In this document: positions 32,561-41,510 of the stretch, one piece after another
How positions within the stretch are numbered: the first letter of the stretch is position 1
Layout: every line of letters begins with the position of its first letter
DNA from: Prostheceraeus crozeri
Lineage: Eukaryota; Platyhelminthes; Polycladida; Euryleptidae
Reading direction: 5' to 3'
Length of the DNA: 64,000 nucleotides
NCBI GenBank assembly: GCA_907163375.1
Contig: CAJQUW010011309.1
Location: forward strand, 124,001-188,000
Made by a program: the position numbers and the translations under genes
Notes under the pieces: generated by a model
Seen by the model: only the letters and a program-made list of their open reading frames with translations
The model's database searches: none
What the model was told of the DNA's origin: nothing

Positions 32561-35500
32561 ATGAAAACATTTTATTGTGTCTTATGTGAAAAAAAATTGC
32601 AAACAAAAAGAAGTTATCAATCTCATCTACAAAGTAAAATGCATTTACAAAATGTAGAACGAGTTGATGAAGGAAATATATTAAAATTAAATAGTTATAA
32701 AAATTATCTAGAAACATTGCCTACTGATATAAAAGTTAAAAAAATGTTTGATGATTATTCACATTCGGAATATAAAAAATTTTTTAATAGTGAAGATGAA
32801 GCCGTAACAGATATAAAATATTTATTTAGCGATACTGATGAATTTAACGAAATAGATGAATTTGATGAAGCCGTACGAACCGAAGGTTCTAGGGCTTCGC
32901 CCGAAACAGATATAAAATATTTATTTAATCAGTCTTTTGAATATAATGAAACCGATAAAACTTTTTCTGATATTCTAACCAACTTTTATAATATATTTAA
33001 GAAATCTTTCAAATGTTATATGAATGTAGAAGTACTTTATACAAAAAATGGACCTGATGGAATTCCTGAAGAAATAATACAAGGACATTTTACAAATTCG
33101 CAAGAAATTCATAATGTAAATGATATACAACCCATATTTGAATCGATGATACTTAAATTAGAAAATTGTATAATTGAAGCCCAGTTACGTGAATCTGGTT
33201 GGAGATTTGTTAAAATAATATCTAAGAAAATAGTAATTGATAAATATAAAAATAATACTGGTGGTAGTTATGTTCCTTTACCTTTCAGTTCACCTCAATT
33301 AATCAACATAAAAAATGAAGATGATTATTGTTTTCTGTGGAGTATTATAGCACATTTACATCCTGCAAAATATCATAAAGAAAGACTAAGTCATTACAAT
33401 AAAGAAGAATACATAAATGAATTTGATCTCTCTGATGGCTTAGATGAATTTCCATATGATTATAATAGGTTACTAAAGTTTCATAAAAAGAATAAAAATT
33501 TAATTGAAGTAAATGTTTTTGAATTAAATGTGAATTATGTTTCTATTGGTAAAATTACTCCACTTTACCCAGATTCAAAAAAATTTTATTTGAATAATAA
33601 AAATTTTTGCCAATCAGAAATAGTATATAATGATAGAGGAAATTACATGCATCATAATATTTTTTACCAAGGAAATATAATATGTACTGAAAAATTTGAA
33701 CTTGTTAAAACACTATCACCAATAATGATTAATCATAATAATTATAAAGGACGTACTGATGATTATAATTACAAATATTCATCTTTATCTTCAGAATACC
33801 AACAAAAATTAGAAAATTTAAATGAAAGTTTACAAAAATGTAAAATAGATTATCAACAACAAACAAAAATGTTACTACAAGAATATCACCATAAATATCA
33901 AAATAAGATAGAAACAATTCAAAAATTAAATGAAGAAAATAATAAAGAATCGGCTAAAGCCAGAGGAGCTTCGCTCCGATTAAATAATGAAGAAAATGAA
34001 ACCAAACAAAAAATAAATGAATCTTTAAAAAAATGTCTACAACAATATAAAGAACAATATGATAAAGAATATAGTTATCAGTTACAAATATTAAATCAAA
34101 ATTATTATCAAAATACATTTAATCTTACAAAAGAAATTAATGAAACACATGAAATATATAAAGATGAATTTGTAAAATTAGAACAGTTAAAACAACCAGC
34201 ACAAGCGAATATATTATATTATCAGGGTCATTTTATATTGTGTAAAGATGTTTCTATATTTACAAAAACTTCAGATAATAAAAATTTTCCTTGTCTTCAA
34301 TGTATGACAAGTTTTAGAACTTTAGAAGAAATGAATAGACATTTGGAAAATTGTCAACAAAATGAAGCAGTTCAAAATACTTTTCCAAAAGATGATTATT
34401 TAGAATATAATAAATGGTATTTTAAAAATAAAGTACCCTTTACTATTTATTGTGATTTTGAAGCATATAATGTTAATATGACACAAAATCAAACGGAAAG
34501 TTCCAGGGCTTCACCCGATTCTGAAAATTATAATTCTGAAAATTATAATTCTGAAAAAAGTGCGCCTGGAAAAAGTGCGCCTGGAAAAAGTTCAGCTGAA
34601 CAAAGTAAAGAAAAATATTTATTTGAACAAAAACCATTATGTTGGGGAATGTACATTCATTCGAATTATCCTGAATTATTTAAATCAGAATATTTACAAT
34701 ACTATGGTGAAGACAGTTCAGAAATGTTTACAAAGAAAGTAGAAGAATTACAAGGACGTTTTTCACAATTGCTTGAAACAAATAAACCAATGATACCATT
34801 AACGGATGAAGAAAGAAAAGAATTTTATGATGAAATAAATTGTTATTACTGTGGAAAAGGTTTTACAAATAAATATAAAACTGGCAGAGGTAGATATATT
34901 GATAAAGTAAAAGATCATGATCATCTAAATGGATTATATAGAGGTGCAGCACATAATTCTTGTAATCTTAATGCTAACAAATTTAAATATAACTTTGTTC
35001 CTCTATATTTCTACAATGGTTCTAAATATGATTTCCATCTAGTAATGAAAGACTTATTTTCATCTGAAAAATTACAACAACAAAAAATAAATGTACTATG
35101 TAAACAAGAAGAAGAATATTTTTCAATGCAATTAGGCTGCATTAGAATTTTAGATGCATTTAGATTTTTAACTCCTTATCCACTAGATGATAAGGGAAAA
35201 ACTTTGAAATCTGAACAATGTAAAATATTAAATAAATATAATTTAAAACCTTTAAAAGGAATATTTCCGTATGAGTACATAACTGGAGATTTTAATTCTG
35301 TGAATAAAATTATGGAAGAAGAACAACTTCCCCCAATAAATAAATTTAAATCAACATTAAAACAATCACAATTATCTGAAGAAGATTATGCAGAAGCTGA
35401 AAAAAATTGGAGAGAGTTAAATTGTAAAACAATGTATGATTATACAATGAAATATCTACAGATAGATGTATTAATACTAGCTGATCTTTTTGAAAACTTT

Positions 35501-37093
35501 CGTGATATGTGTTTAGAATATTACGGAATAGATCCATGTTATTGTTATTCTACACCAGGTTTAACATGGCTAGCAGGATTAAAACATACTGGTGTTCAAG
35601 CCGATGGCTCTAGGACAAAGTCCGTTAAACTTAAACATTATAAAGAAAATACATATGATAAATTATTATTTTTTGAATCTGGAATTAGAGGTGGAGTTTC
35701 ATCAGTTTTAGGTAATAGATATGTTAAATGTTATAATAAGAAAGTAAATCCACAAGAATATGGAATAATGAAACCTTTATCTCCAGAAGAAAAAGAAAAA
35801 ATATTAGAAATTTTTCGAACGAAACGAGAAGGAGTAGAACGTGAAAAAGCAATTGATGAATTCATGAGAGAAAACTATTTATTATATTATGATTTTAATA
35901 GCTTATATTCTTCTTGCATGATACAAGAATTACCAACAGGTGAAATGACATGGTGTAATAATCTTGTTTATCAAAGAACATATGATGGTGAAAATAATTT
36001 TGGTTATGTATATGAAGTTGATTTAGTATATCCTGATTATATAAAAGAAGCAACAAAATATTATCCTTTCTGTCCAGAAAACAAAATTCCCAATATAGAA
36101 GATTTTTCAGATTATCAAAAATCTATAATTCCGAAAAAATACAGACCAACAAAAAAACTTATGTTAACACAAGGTAATAAAGGAAAGTATGTTGTTGAAG
36201 GAAGAATGCTAGATTGGTATTTAAATCATGGCATGATTCTCACCAAAATACATCGAAAACTAGAGTATAGAAAATCTAAATGGTTAAAAAATTATATAGA
36301 GTTCAATATTGAAAAACGTAAAATAGCTAAAAGAAATAAAGATGATTTTGGAAACGTTTTCTTCAAATTAATGAATAATGCATTTTATGGTAAGACTTTA
36401 GAAAATGTGCGTAATAGACAAAATATTGAAATAGTTTATGATAGAGATAGATTTCAAAATTTAACAAGGAAACCTACATATAAAAGAACTACTAGATTCA
36501 GTGATGAACTTTGTGCTGTTCATCTAAGAAGAAGCATTGTAAAACATGATAAGTTTAATTTCATTGGTTTCACTATATTAGAATTAGCTAAACTATTTAT
36601 GTATAGTTTTATATATGATTATTTAGCACCTGCTTATGGCAAAAACTATAAATTACACTTTACAGATACCGATTCTATTTTCTTAGAATTAACAGTACCA
36701 TATGGTTCTTCACTTGATAAAGAAATTAATAAAATAAAAGATATTATTCATCCTTCTGATTTATGTAAAGTAAAAGATGAATTAGAAGGAAATGAAGATT
36801 TCATAACAGAAGCTATATTTTTAAAATCTAAATGTTACTGTTATGATACAACTAATAATATTAAAACACATAAAACATTAAAAGGAATTTCAAAGGCATC
36901 AGTGGCTAATCAAATAACATTTCAAGATTATAAAAATGCATTATTTAATAATGAAATAAAAACGGCATGTAATTATAGACTTAATTCAAAAAAACATAAA
37001 ATGTATTTAAAAGAAGAACATAAATTAGCATTAGATCCATTTGATGATAAAAGAAAAATTTTACCTGATGGAATAACTACTTTACCTTTTTAA
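32561..37093 (+). CDS. Protein-primed DNA polymerase B, inner Polinton
   Basis: At 1510 residues it is larger than usual. An N-terminal C2H2 finger (FYCVLCEKKLQTKRSYQSHL) is followed by the polymerase-linked domain (DDYCFLWSIIAHLHPAKYH), a coiled coil (about 410-540) and a second finger near 577. The exonuclease has exo I YCDFEAYN (near 631), the Cys/His block VKDHDHLNGLYRGAAHNSC, exo II FYNGSKYDFHL and exo III YLQIDVLILAD. The polymerase has motif A DFNSLYSS (near 1109), motif B KLMNNAFYGKT (near 1269) and motif C FTDTDS (near 1367). It replicates the element. Four double-hairpin repeats are translated in frame, for example RTEGSRASPE near 106 and AKARGASLR near 464. The frame is whole. Confidence 0.95.
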   Translation: MKTFYCVLCEKKLQTKRSYQSHLQSKMHLQNVERVDEGNILKLNSYKNYLETLPTDIKVKKMFDDYSHSEYKKFFNSEDEAVTDIKYLFSDTDEFNEIDEFDEAVRTEGSRASPETDIKYLFNQSFEYNETDKTFSDILTNFYNIFKKSFKCYMNVEVLYTKNGPDGIPEEIIQGHFTNSQEIHNVNDIQPIFESMILKLENCIIEAQLRESGWRFVKIISKKIVIDKYKNNTGGSYVPLPFSSPQLINIKNEDDYCFLWSIIAHLHPAKYHKERLSHYNKEEYINEFDLSDGLDEFPYDYNRLLKFHKKNKNLIEVNVFELNVNYVSIGKITPLYPDSKKFYLNNKNFCQSEIVYNDRGNYMHHNIFYQGNIICTEKFELVKTLSPIMINHNNYKGRTDDYNYKYSSLSSEYQQKLENLNESLQKCKIDYQQQTKMLLQEYHHKYQNKIETIQKLNEENNKESAKARGASLRLNNEENETKQKINESLKKCLQQYKEQYDKEYSYQLQILNQNYYQNTFNLTKEINETHEIYKDEFVKLEQLKQPAQANILYYQGHFILCKDVSIFTKTSDNKNFPCLQCMTSFRTLEEMNRHLENCQQNEAVQNTFPKDDYLEYNKWYFKNKVPFTIYCDFEAYNVNMTQNQTESSRASPDSENYNSENYNSEKSAPGKSAPGKSSAEQSKEKYLFEQKPLCWGMYIHSNYPELFKSEYLQYYGEDSSEMFTKKVEELQGRFSQLLETNKPMIPLTDEERKEFYDEINCYYCGKGFTNKYKTGRGRYIDKVKDHDHLNGLYRGAAHNSCNLNANKFKYNFVPLYFYNGSKYDFHLVMKDLFSSEKLQQQKINVLCKQEEEYFSMQLGCIRILDAFRFLTPYPLDDKGKTLKSEQCKILNKYNLKPLKGIFPYEYITGDFNSVNKIMEEEQLPPINKFKSTLKQSQLSEEDYAEAEKNWRELNCKTMYDYTMKYLQIDVLILADLFENFRDMCLEYYGIDPCYCYSTPGLTWLAGLKHTGVQADGSRTKSVKLKHYKENTYDKLLFFESGIRGGVSSVLGNRYVKCYNKKVNPQEYGIMKPLSPEEKEKILEIFRTKREGVEREKAIDEFMRENYLLYYDFNSLYSSCMIQELPTGEMTWCNNLVYQRTYDGENNFGYVYEVDLVYPDYIKEATKYYPFCPENKIPNIEDFSDYQKSIIPKKYRPTKKLMLTQGNKGKYVVEGRMLDWYLNHGMILTKIHRKLEYRKSKWLKNYIEFNIEKRKIAKRNKDDFGNVFFKLMNNAFYGKTLENVRNRQNIEIVYDRDRFQNLTRKPTYKRTTRFSDELCAVHLRRSIVKHDKFNFIGFTILELAKLFMYSFIYDYLAPAYGKNYKLHFTDTDSIFLELTVPYGSSLDKEINKIKDIIHPSDLCKVKDELEGNEDFITEAIFLKSKCYCYDTTNNIKTHKTLKGISKASVANQITFQDYKNALFNNEIKTACNYRLNSKKHKMYLKEEHKLALDPFDDKRKILPDGITTLPF
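32876..32903. repeat. Double-hairpin repeat in polymerase gene, copy 1
   Basis: GAACCGAAGGTTC and GGGCTTCGCCC are joined by TA and translated as RTEGSRASPE. Confidence 0.85.
33948..33981. repeat. Double-hairpin repeat in polymerase gene, copy 2
   Basis: GGCTAAAGCC and GGAGCTTCGCTCC lie within AATC...GATT and are translated as AKARGASLR inside the coiled-coil region. Confidence 0.9.
34492..34520. repeat. Double-hairpin repeat in polymerase gene, copy 3
   Basis: GGAAAGTTCC and the imperfect GGGCTTCACCC are translated as TESSRASP, just after exo I. Confidence 0.75.
35599..35622. repeat. Double-hairpin repeat in polymerase gene, copy 4
   Basis: GCCGATGGC and GGACAAAGTCC are joined by TCTA and translated as ADGSRTKS, between exo III and polymerase motif A. 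Confidence 0.75.
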
Positions 37094-37170
37094 TTTTCTA
37101 ATTTCTATTTTCTAAGTATAACAATATAACAATATAAAAATATAAAATATTATAAAATTATCATATAAAA

Positions 37171-37986
37171 ATGGATAAAGTTAGAGCTGATAATTTTAAA
37201 AGAATAAAACAATTAGAAGAGTTAATAAAACAAAGAAATATTATGAAAGAAAATCATCTTCAACATAGAATGACAAAAGCTGGTATTCAATCTGATATGT
37301 TTGATCAATTAAAATTAACTGAAGAAGTAAAAACTGATTATGAAAAAACTGTCGAACCATTGAAAACTCTTGAAAAAGAACTTAATGAAAAACGTGTTGA
37401 TATAGCGGATCCTGTACTTAAAACACTATTAGATGACTATGGTTTATTAGAGGCAAACATAGATAAAAAATTACCAAAATCTATGTTATTCGAACATTCT
37501 ACTTTCCTTTTAGATAAAAAATTATTTGCAAGATTTTATCTTGGTGGTAAAGAAATATTTCCACAACCTTTACGAGGATTAATTTTTACTCCAGATAAAA
37601 AACCTATTAGTTTAGATAGAAATTTTGTTGATCTTTTAAGAGGAGCAGATTTAAAAAATTATGCTGTAGAAGATCTAATAAAATATAAAACTATATTAGA
37701 TAGAGTTGGCACAGTAAAAACTCTTAGACGTTATAAACAATTAGAAAATTTATTATCAACGGGAGTTAAAGTAGGGAAAGGTTTATCTGAAAAACAGAAA
37801 ACAGAAACAACCATATTTTTACCAGATGATCCACAAGAATTACTAAATAGATTAAATATTTTAATATCTGCAATAAAAGAAGGGCATAATTCTAGTTTCA
37901 ATGAAATTCATGCTATATTGAAAAGAATGTTAGAAAAAAAGATTCTAAATGAAGAGGATTATAAAAGTGTAACCGGACATCTCTGA
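37171..37986 (+). CDS. Uncharacterised Polinton protein, inner Polinton
   Basis: The 271-residue soluble protein has an N-terminal coiled coil (residues 1-90), a central block FARFYLGGKEIFPQPLRGL and a helical C-terminus ending ILKRMLEKKILNEEDYKSV. I do not recognise a named family. It lies between polymerase and penton-like genes on the same strand, with an AT-rich gap of about 80 bp before it. The last codons and the stop lie inside a double-hairpin repeat (37975-38007). Confidence 0.5.
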   Translation: MDKVRADNFKRIKQLEELIKQRNIMKENHLQHRMTKAGIQSDMFDQLKLTEEVKTDYEKTVEPLKTLEKELNEKRVDIADPVLKTLLDDYGLLEANIDKKLPKSMLFEHSTFLLDKKLFARFYLGGKEIFPQPLRGLIFTPDKKPISLDRNFVDLLRGADLKNYAVEDLIKYKTILDRVGTVKTLRRYKQLENLLSTGVKVGKGLSEKQKTETTIFLPDDPQELLNRLNILISAIKEGHNSSFNEIHAILKRMLEKKILNEEDYKSVTGHL

Positions 37987-38044
37987 TGTCCTCCAGGGCT
38001 TCGCCCGAACCGGACATCTCTGATGTCCTCTAGGGCTTCGCCCG
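37975..38044. repeat. Two tandem double-hairpin repeats
   Basis: GGACATCTCTGATGTCC followed by AGGGCTTCGCCC occurs twice in a row (37975-38007 and 38012-38044). The first copy contains the stop codon of the preceding gene. The first stem here is unrelated in sequence to those of other copies while the second stem is shared. Confidence 0.85.
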
Positions 38045-38123
38045 TAGCTGAAATATGTTGTTTCTAATTTTTTATAAAAAAATATTTCATAAAAAAATAT
38101 TTATTTAATTTTTTAGTTTAAAA

Positions 38124-38912
38124 ATGTGTTCAGCAGATTTAGACAAAATTAATAATCATTTACAAAATTTAACAGAGATTTTGGGTTCATCAAAATTTAG
38201 TACGACGTTAAAAATTATAACAACTACTTCATCACACACTTGTAATTTAGAACCCATTCTACATTTGGAACAAAATAAAAATTATCAAATTGCATTGACT
38301 AGTTTCTCTACATTTAACACTATTCAAAACGTTATCAAAGATGTGAATGATCAATTTAGATATTCTACTGATAAAGGCAAAACATGGAAAATATTAACTT
38401 TTCTTCCTGGTTCTTACGAAGTTGAAACAATATCAAATGAAATTAAGAGACATTTAGGTATACCATTTAAAGATAAGAAACAATTACATTTTGCAGTTGA
38501 ACCGGCAGTTAATAAATTTTCTCTTACTTTAGACGAAAATCATCAAGTTGATTTTAATCATGATAGATCATTGTCAAAGCTATTAGGATTTAATAAACAA
38601 ACTTACAGTCAAGGTTATCATTTAGGTGAGAAGATTCCAAAAATAACTGAAATAAATTCAATTGTTGTACATTGTGACATTATTGAAGGAGGATATATAA
38701 ATGGTAAATTATCAAATTTAATATTCAGTTTTCCAGCTTTTACTGTACCCATTGGTTATAGATTAAATGTATTTCCACAAACATTAATATATTTTCCTAT
38801 TACAAGAAAAACTATTAACAACATTGGCATTAGAATCACTGATGAAAAAGGACAAGAAATAAATTTTGGAGGTGAAGAGATTATGATAGATCTTTTGGTA
38901 CGGGAGGTATAA
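38124..38912 (+). CDS. Minor capsid (penton-like) protein, inner Polinton
   Basis: The 262-residue protein has the blocks I know from Polinton minor capsid proteins: NYQIALTSFSTFNTI, a turn GSYEVETISNEI, SKLLGFNKQTYSQG, INSIVVHCDIIEGGYINGKL and the C-terminal ITDEKGQEINFGGEEI. The family has a single jelly-roll fold and forms the pentameric vertices of the capsid. It stands between the unknown 37171 gene and the packaging ATPase on the same strand. The frame is whole. Confidence 0.8.
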   Translation: MCSADLDKINNHLQNLTEILGSSKFSTTLKIITTTSSHTCNLEPILHLEQNKNYQIALTSFSTFNTIQNVIKDVNDQFRYSTDKGKTWKILTFLPGSYEVETISNEIKRHLGIPFKDKKQLHFAVEPAVNKFSLTLDENHQVDFNHDRSLSKLLGFNKQTYSQGYHLGEKIPKITEINSIVVHCDIIEGGYINGKLSNLIFSFPAFTVPIGYRLNVFPQTLIYFPITRKTINNIGIRITDEKGQEINFGGEEIMIDLLVREV

Positions 38913-39084
38913 ACTCCCGTTCGAGAGGTATAAACTTTTACGCTACAATAGAAAAGTTTAATTTTTTTTATCATTTTCATTATTAATCTTATTAATCTTA
39001 TTAATCTTATTATTAGAAACAAAAAATAAACTTAAATTAAAATTTTATTTTTATTTTTTTGTTTCTAAAAACACTAATTCAATA

Positions 39085-39873
39085 ATGGATGAATTTATTA
39101 CTTTAAAAATGAATGAAATGTCTTTAAATAAAAAAAAACTTAAATTTAATCATCATCCAAATTTATCTAATAAAGTTTTAGCAGTTATTTGCGGAAGATC
39201 AGGATGTGGAAAAACATATCTATTATTTAAAATTTTAACGACTCCAAATTTTTTGGATTATAACAATCTTATAATTTATACAACAACGGCAGAACAACCC
39301 GTCTATCAATTTTTAAAATATGGATTTGAAAATAATCTTACAAAAACAGCAATTGCTTCTCTATTCGAAGAATACGAAAAATCTGAATATGAAGAAGAAA
39401 TAAATTTGTGGTGTGAAGAAGCAGCAAAAAATAAACAATTAGTTGAATCCAATAAAAATAAGCATATAAAAATACAATTAATAGATGATAGTGGTAATAT
39501 GCAAGATCCTAGTAAACTAGATAAAACAATGAAACATTGTGTAATTTTTGATGATTGTGTTAATGACAGAAATCAGTCAGTTCAAAGAAATTATTTCACA
39601 AGAGGTAGACATAATAACTGTAGTGTATTTTATTTGACACAAAGTATGTATTCATTAGATGGAAGTGTTATTAGAAAGAATGCAAATATATTTATACTAT
39701 TTGAAATAAATGCAAGAAACTTAAGTGATTTGTTAAGAGATTTATGTATAAGAGATAAAGATGAATTTAAACAATCGTGTAATAATGCTTGGTCAAAAGA
39801 TTATGGATTTATCACAATTAATATTGATAAAAAAATTCATGAAAGAGTTATCGAAGATTTGTTTACTGAGTAA
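39085..39873 (+). CDS. Genome-packaging ATPase (FtsK/HerA, A32-like), inner Polinton
   Basis: The 262-residue protein has Walker A GRSGCGKT (37-44), Walker B HCVIFDD (near 152-158) and the sensor-like stretch FTRGRHNNCSVFYLTQS. Size, motif order and position next to the penton-like gene fit the Polinton packaging ATPase, which drives DNA into the capsid. The frame is whole. Confidence 0.9.
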   Translation: MDEFITLKMNEMSLNKKKLKFNHHPNLSNKVLAVICGRSGCGKTYLLFKILTTPNFLDYNNLIIYTTTAEQPVYQFLKYGFENNLTKTAIASLFEEYEKSEYEEEINLWCEEAAKNKQLVESNKNKHIKIQLIDDSGNMQDPSKLDKTMKHCVIFDDCVNDRNQSVQRNYFTRGRHNNCSVFYLTQSMYSLDGSVIRKNANIFILFEINARNLSDLLRDLCIRDKDEFKQSCNNAWSKDYGFITINIDKKIHERVIEDLFTE

Positions 39874-40103
39874 TAAAAAATATACAACATAGTGGTATAA
39901 TATTTTTTTGTTATTATCAGCTTTAATTTTATCTATTTTTTAAAATATAATATTTGAATTTTGTGGTAACATTGGAATACAGCAAAAACATTTTACTGAA
40001 CAAATAATTTTTTTATTGCTTTGTTGTTTGTAATCTTTTCGTTTAAAGTTTTCTCGTTTAAAGTTTTCTCGTTTAAAGTTTTCTCGTTTAAAGTTTTCTC
40101 GTA
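39874..40103. other. Intergenic tail-to-tail region with 15-bp tandem repeat
   Basis: The ATPase and the terminal membrane-protein gene converge here. Between 40041 and about 40115 the unit GTTTAAAGTTTTCTC is repeated five times and runs up to the 3' end of the leftward gene. Confidence 0.75.
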
Positions 40104-40868
40104 TTAAGTTTTGTTTAATAAAGTTTTGTCTAATAAAGTTTTTAGCTCTTCTAAAAAAATTTTGTCATTTTCTTCATTAGAAATTTTATCATCACTAAAA
40201 GTTTTACCATCACTAGAAATTTTACCATCCTTTTTATTTTTATCATCAACTTTTTCTGTCTGTGATTGAAATGATATTTGATTTACTTCATTAGCTATTT
40301 GATCAAATTTTTCAATCTCATCTAACGTAATAACATTATCATCACATACTCTTTGAAAGTAGTAATGTAGTTTATCATAGACTTCTTTAATATGTAAATG
40401 CTTAGTTTTTAATGATTTTCGTTTCTTTGATATTAAAGATTTATCTAACATTGTAACAAGTGAAGTTGCAAAAACACCCGTACCTGTTAAAGCTGTAGCA
40501 ACTACTGGAATTACTAAAACACCTGAAGATATAACAATTGTTAAAGCACCTAAACTTATTGTTAAGAATATGCCAATTCCTTGTGTTACATTCTTAACTT
40601 TACTCCATCTCTTTCTTAATTTTTTATAATGCTCTAATCTTAATAATAATTGAGATTCCTTATCTTTCATATACCTTACTCTATCTTTGTGTTTTTCTTT
40701 ATTCATTTTTTCAATGTTAATCTTTTCAATGTCCATTAAAGTAGAACTACGTTCATATGATAACGAAGGATATATTCTTGAGGTTCCTTCCATTTCTGAA
40801 GTTCCTTCCACTTTTGTTTCTTCCATTTCTGGAGTTCCTTCCATTTTTAAAGAAATATTTTTAGTCAC
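40104..40868 (-). CDS. Two-segment membrane protein starting in the terminal repeat, inner Polinton
   Basis: The 254-residue protein has a repetitive acidic N-terminus (MEGTPEMEETKVEG), a Lys-rich helix, two adjacent hydrophobic segments (GIFLTISLGALTIVISSGVL and VIPVVATALTGTGVFATSLV) and a charged Ser/Asp/Lys-rich tail. I do not recognise the family. Its start and upstream region lie inside the right terminal repeat, so its promoter is duplicated at the left end, where only a decayed fragment of the gene remains. It may act at a membrane during entry, assembly or exit; this is inference from topology only. Confidence 0.55.
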   Translation of the reverse strand: MTKNISLKMEGTPEMEETKVEGTSEMEGTSRIYPSLSYERSSTLMDIEKINIEKMNKEKHKDRVRYMKDKESQLLLRLEHYKKLRKRWSKVKNVTQGIGIFLTISLGALTIVISSGVLVIPVVATALTGTGVFATSLVTMLDKSLISKKRKSLKTKHLHIKEVYDKLHYYFQRVCDDNVITLDEIEKFDQIANEVNQISFQSQTEKVDDKNKKDGKISSDGKTFSDDKISNEENDKIFLEELKTLLDKTLLNKT

Positions 40869-41147
40869 ATGATATATTTTAAAAACCTGAAAGATGGATA
40901 AAATTCATGAATTTGAAATTCTCAACTTTTATGATTTTCGGTGTCCGGTTTTACATGACCTGGAACGGTCATGATTTAAGCGAGAAAATTGTTATTCTCA
41001 AATTTTGAGATACTCAACTTTTATAATTTTTAGTGTCCTAGAACGGTCATGATTTTAGCGGGGGTGAAAATTGTAATTCTCAAATTTTGAGATTCTTAAC
41101 TTTTATGATTTTCGGTGTCCTGGAACGGTCATGATTTTGGGGGTGAA

Positions 41148-41181
41148 AATCGAACCGAAGGTTCTAGGGCTTCGCCCGATT
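41148..41181. repeat. Double-hairpin repeat, right terminal repeat (mirror of 22707)
   Basis: GAACCGAAGGTTC and GGGCTTCGCCC lie within AATC...GATT. Confidence 0.85.
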
Positions 41182-41292
41182 GTAATTCTCAAATTTGAGA
41201 TTTTGAAAAAATTTGAAAAATTGGGTATTTTTAAAAACACCCAAATTTATGAATTTAGGTCTTCATAACCTGAAAAAGGGTTCAAATTCATG

Positions 41293-41326
41293 AATCGGCT
41301 TAAGCCAGAGGAGCTTCGCTCCGATT
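41293..41326. repeat. Double-hairpin repeat, right terminal repeat (mirror of 22562)
   Basis: GGCTTAAGCC and GGAGCTTCGCTCC lie within AATC...GATT. Confidence 0.85.
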
Positions 41327-41504
41327 TATGTTGTTTTTAAAAATACCATTTTTTGAAAAAATGGTACTTTTTGAATAGACTAAATTCATGAATTTAGGTC
41401 TTAAAAACCTGAAAAAGGGACTAAATTCATAAATTTATGTCGTTTTTAAAAGTACTAATTTTTTTGATTTTATGGTGTCCTGGAACGGTCTTTTATCCAT
41501 TACT

Positions 41505-41510
41505 GACTCT
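41505..41510. repeat. Right copy of the target duplication (GACTCT) of the inner Polinton
   Basis: It matches 22378-22383 exactly. Confidence 0.95.

Larger units (their letters stand above)
22384..41504. mobile_element. Inner Polinton (Maverick), nearly whole
   Basis: This is a 19,121-bp element starting AGTAATGG and ending CCATTACT, with 746-bp terminal inverted repeats that look identical by eye and a GACTCT duplication on both sides. It is far more AT-rich than the outer element. It carries protease, integrase, polymerase B, packaging ATPase, major and minor capsid genes, plus core, fibre-like, zinc-finger and membrane proteins. Identical ends indicate a recent insertion or recent conversion between the ends. 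It looks nearly whole, with about two or three interruptions in its genes. Confidence 0.95.
40759..41504 (-). repeat. Right terminal inverted repeat, inner Polinton
   Basis: This is the mirror of 22384-23129 with no difference that I can see. It ends GACCGTTCCAGGACACC-type sequence in complement and CCATTACT, the CT end expected for a Polinton, followed by GACTCT. Confidence 0.95.
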
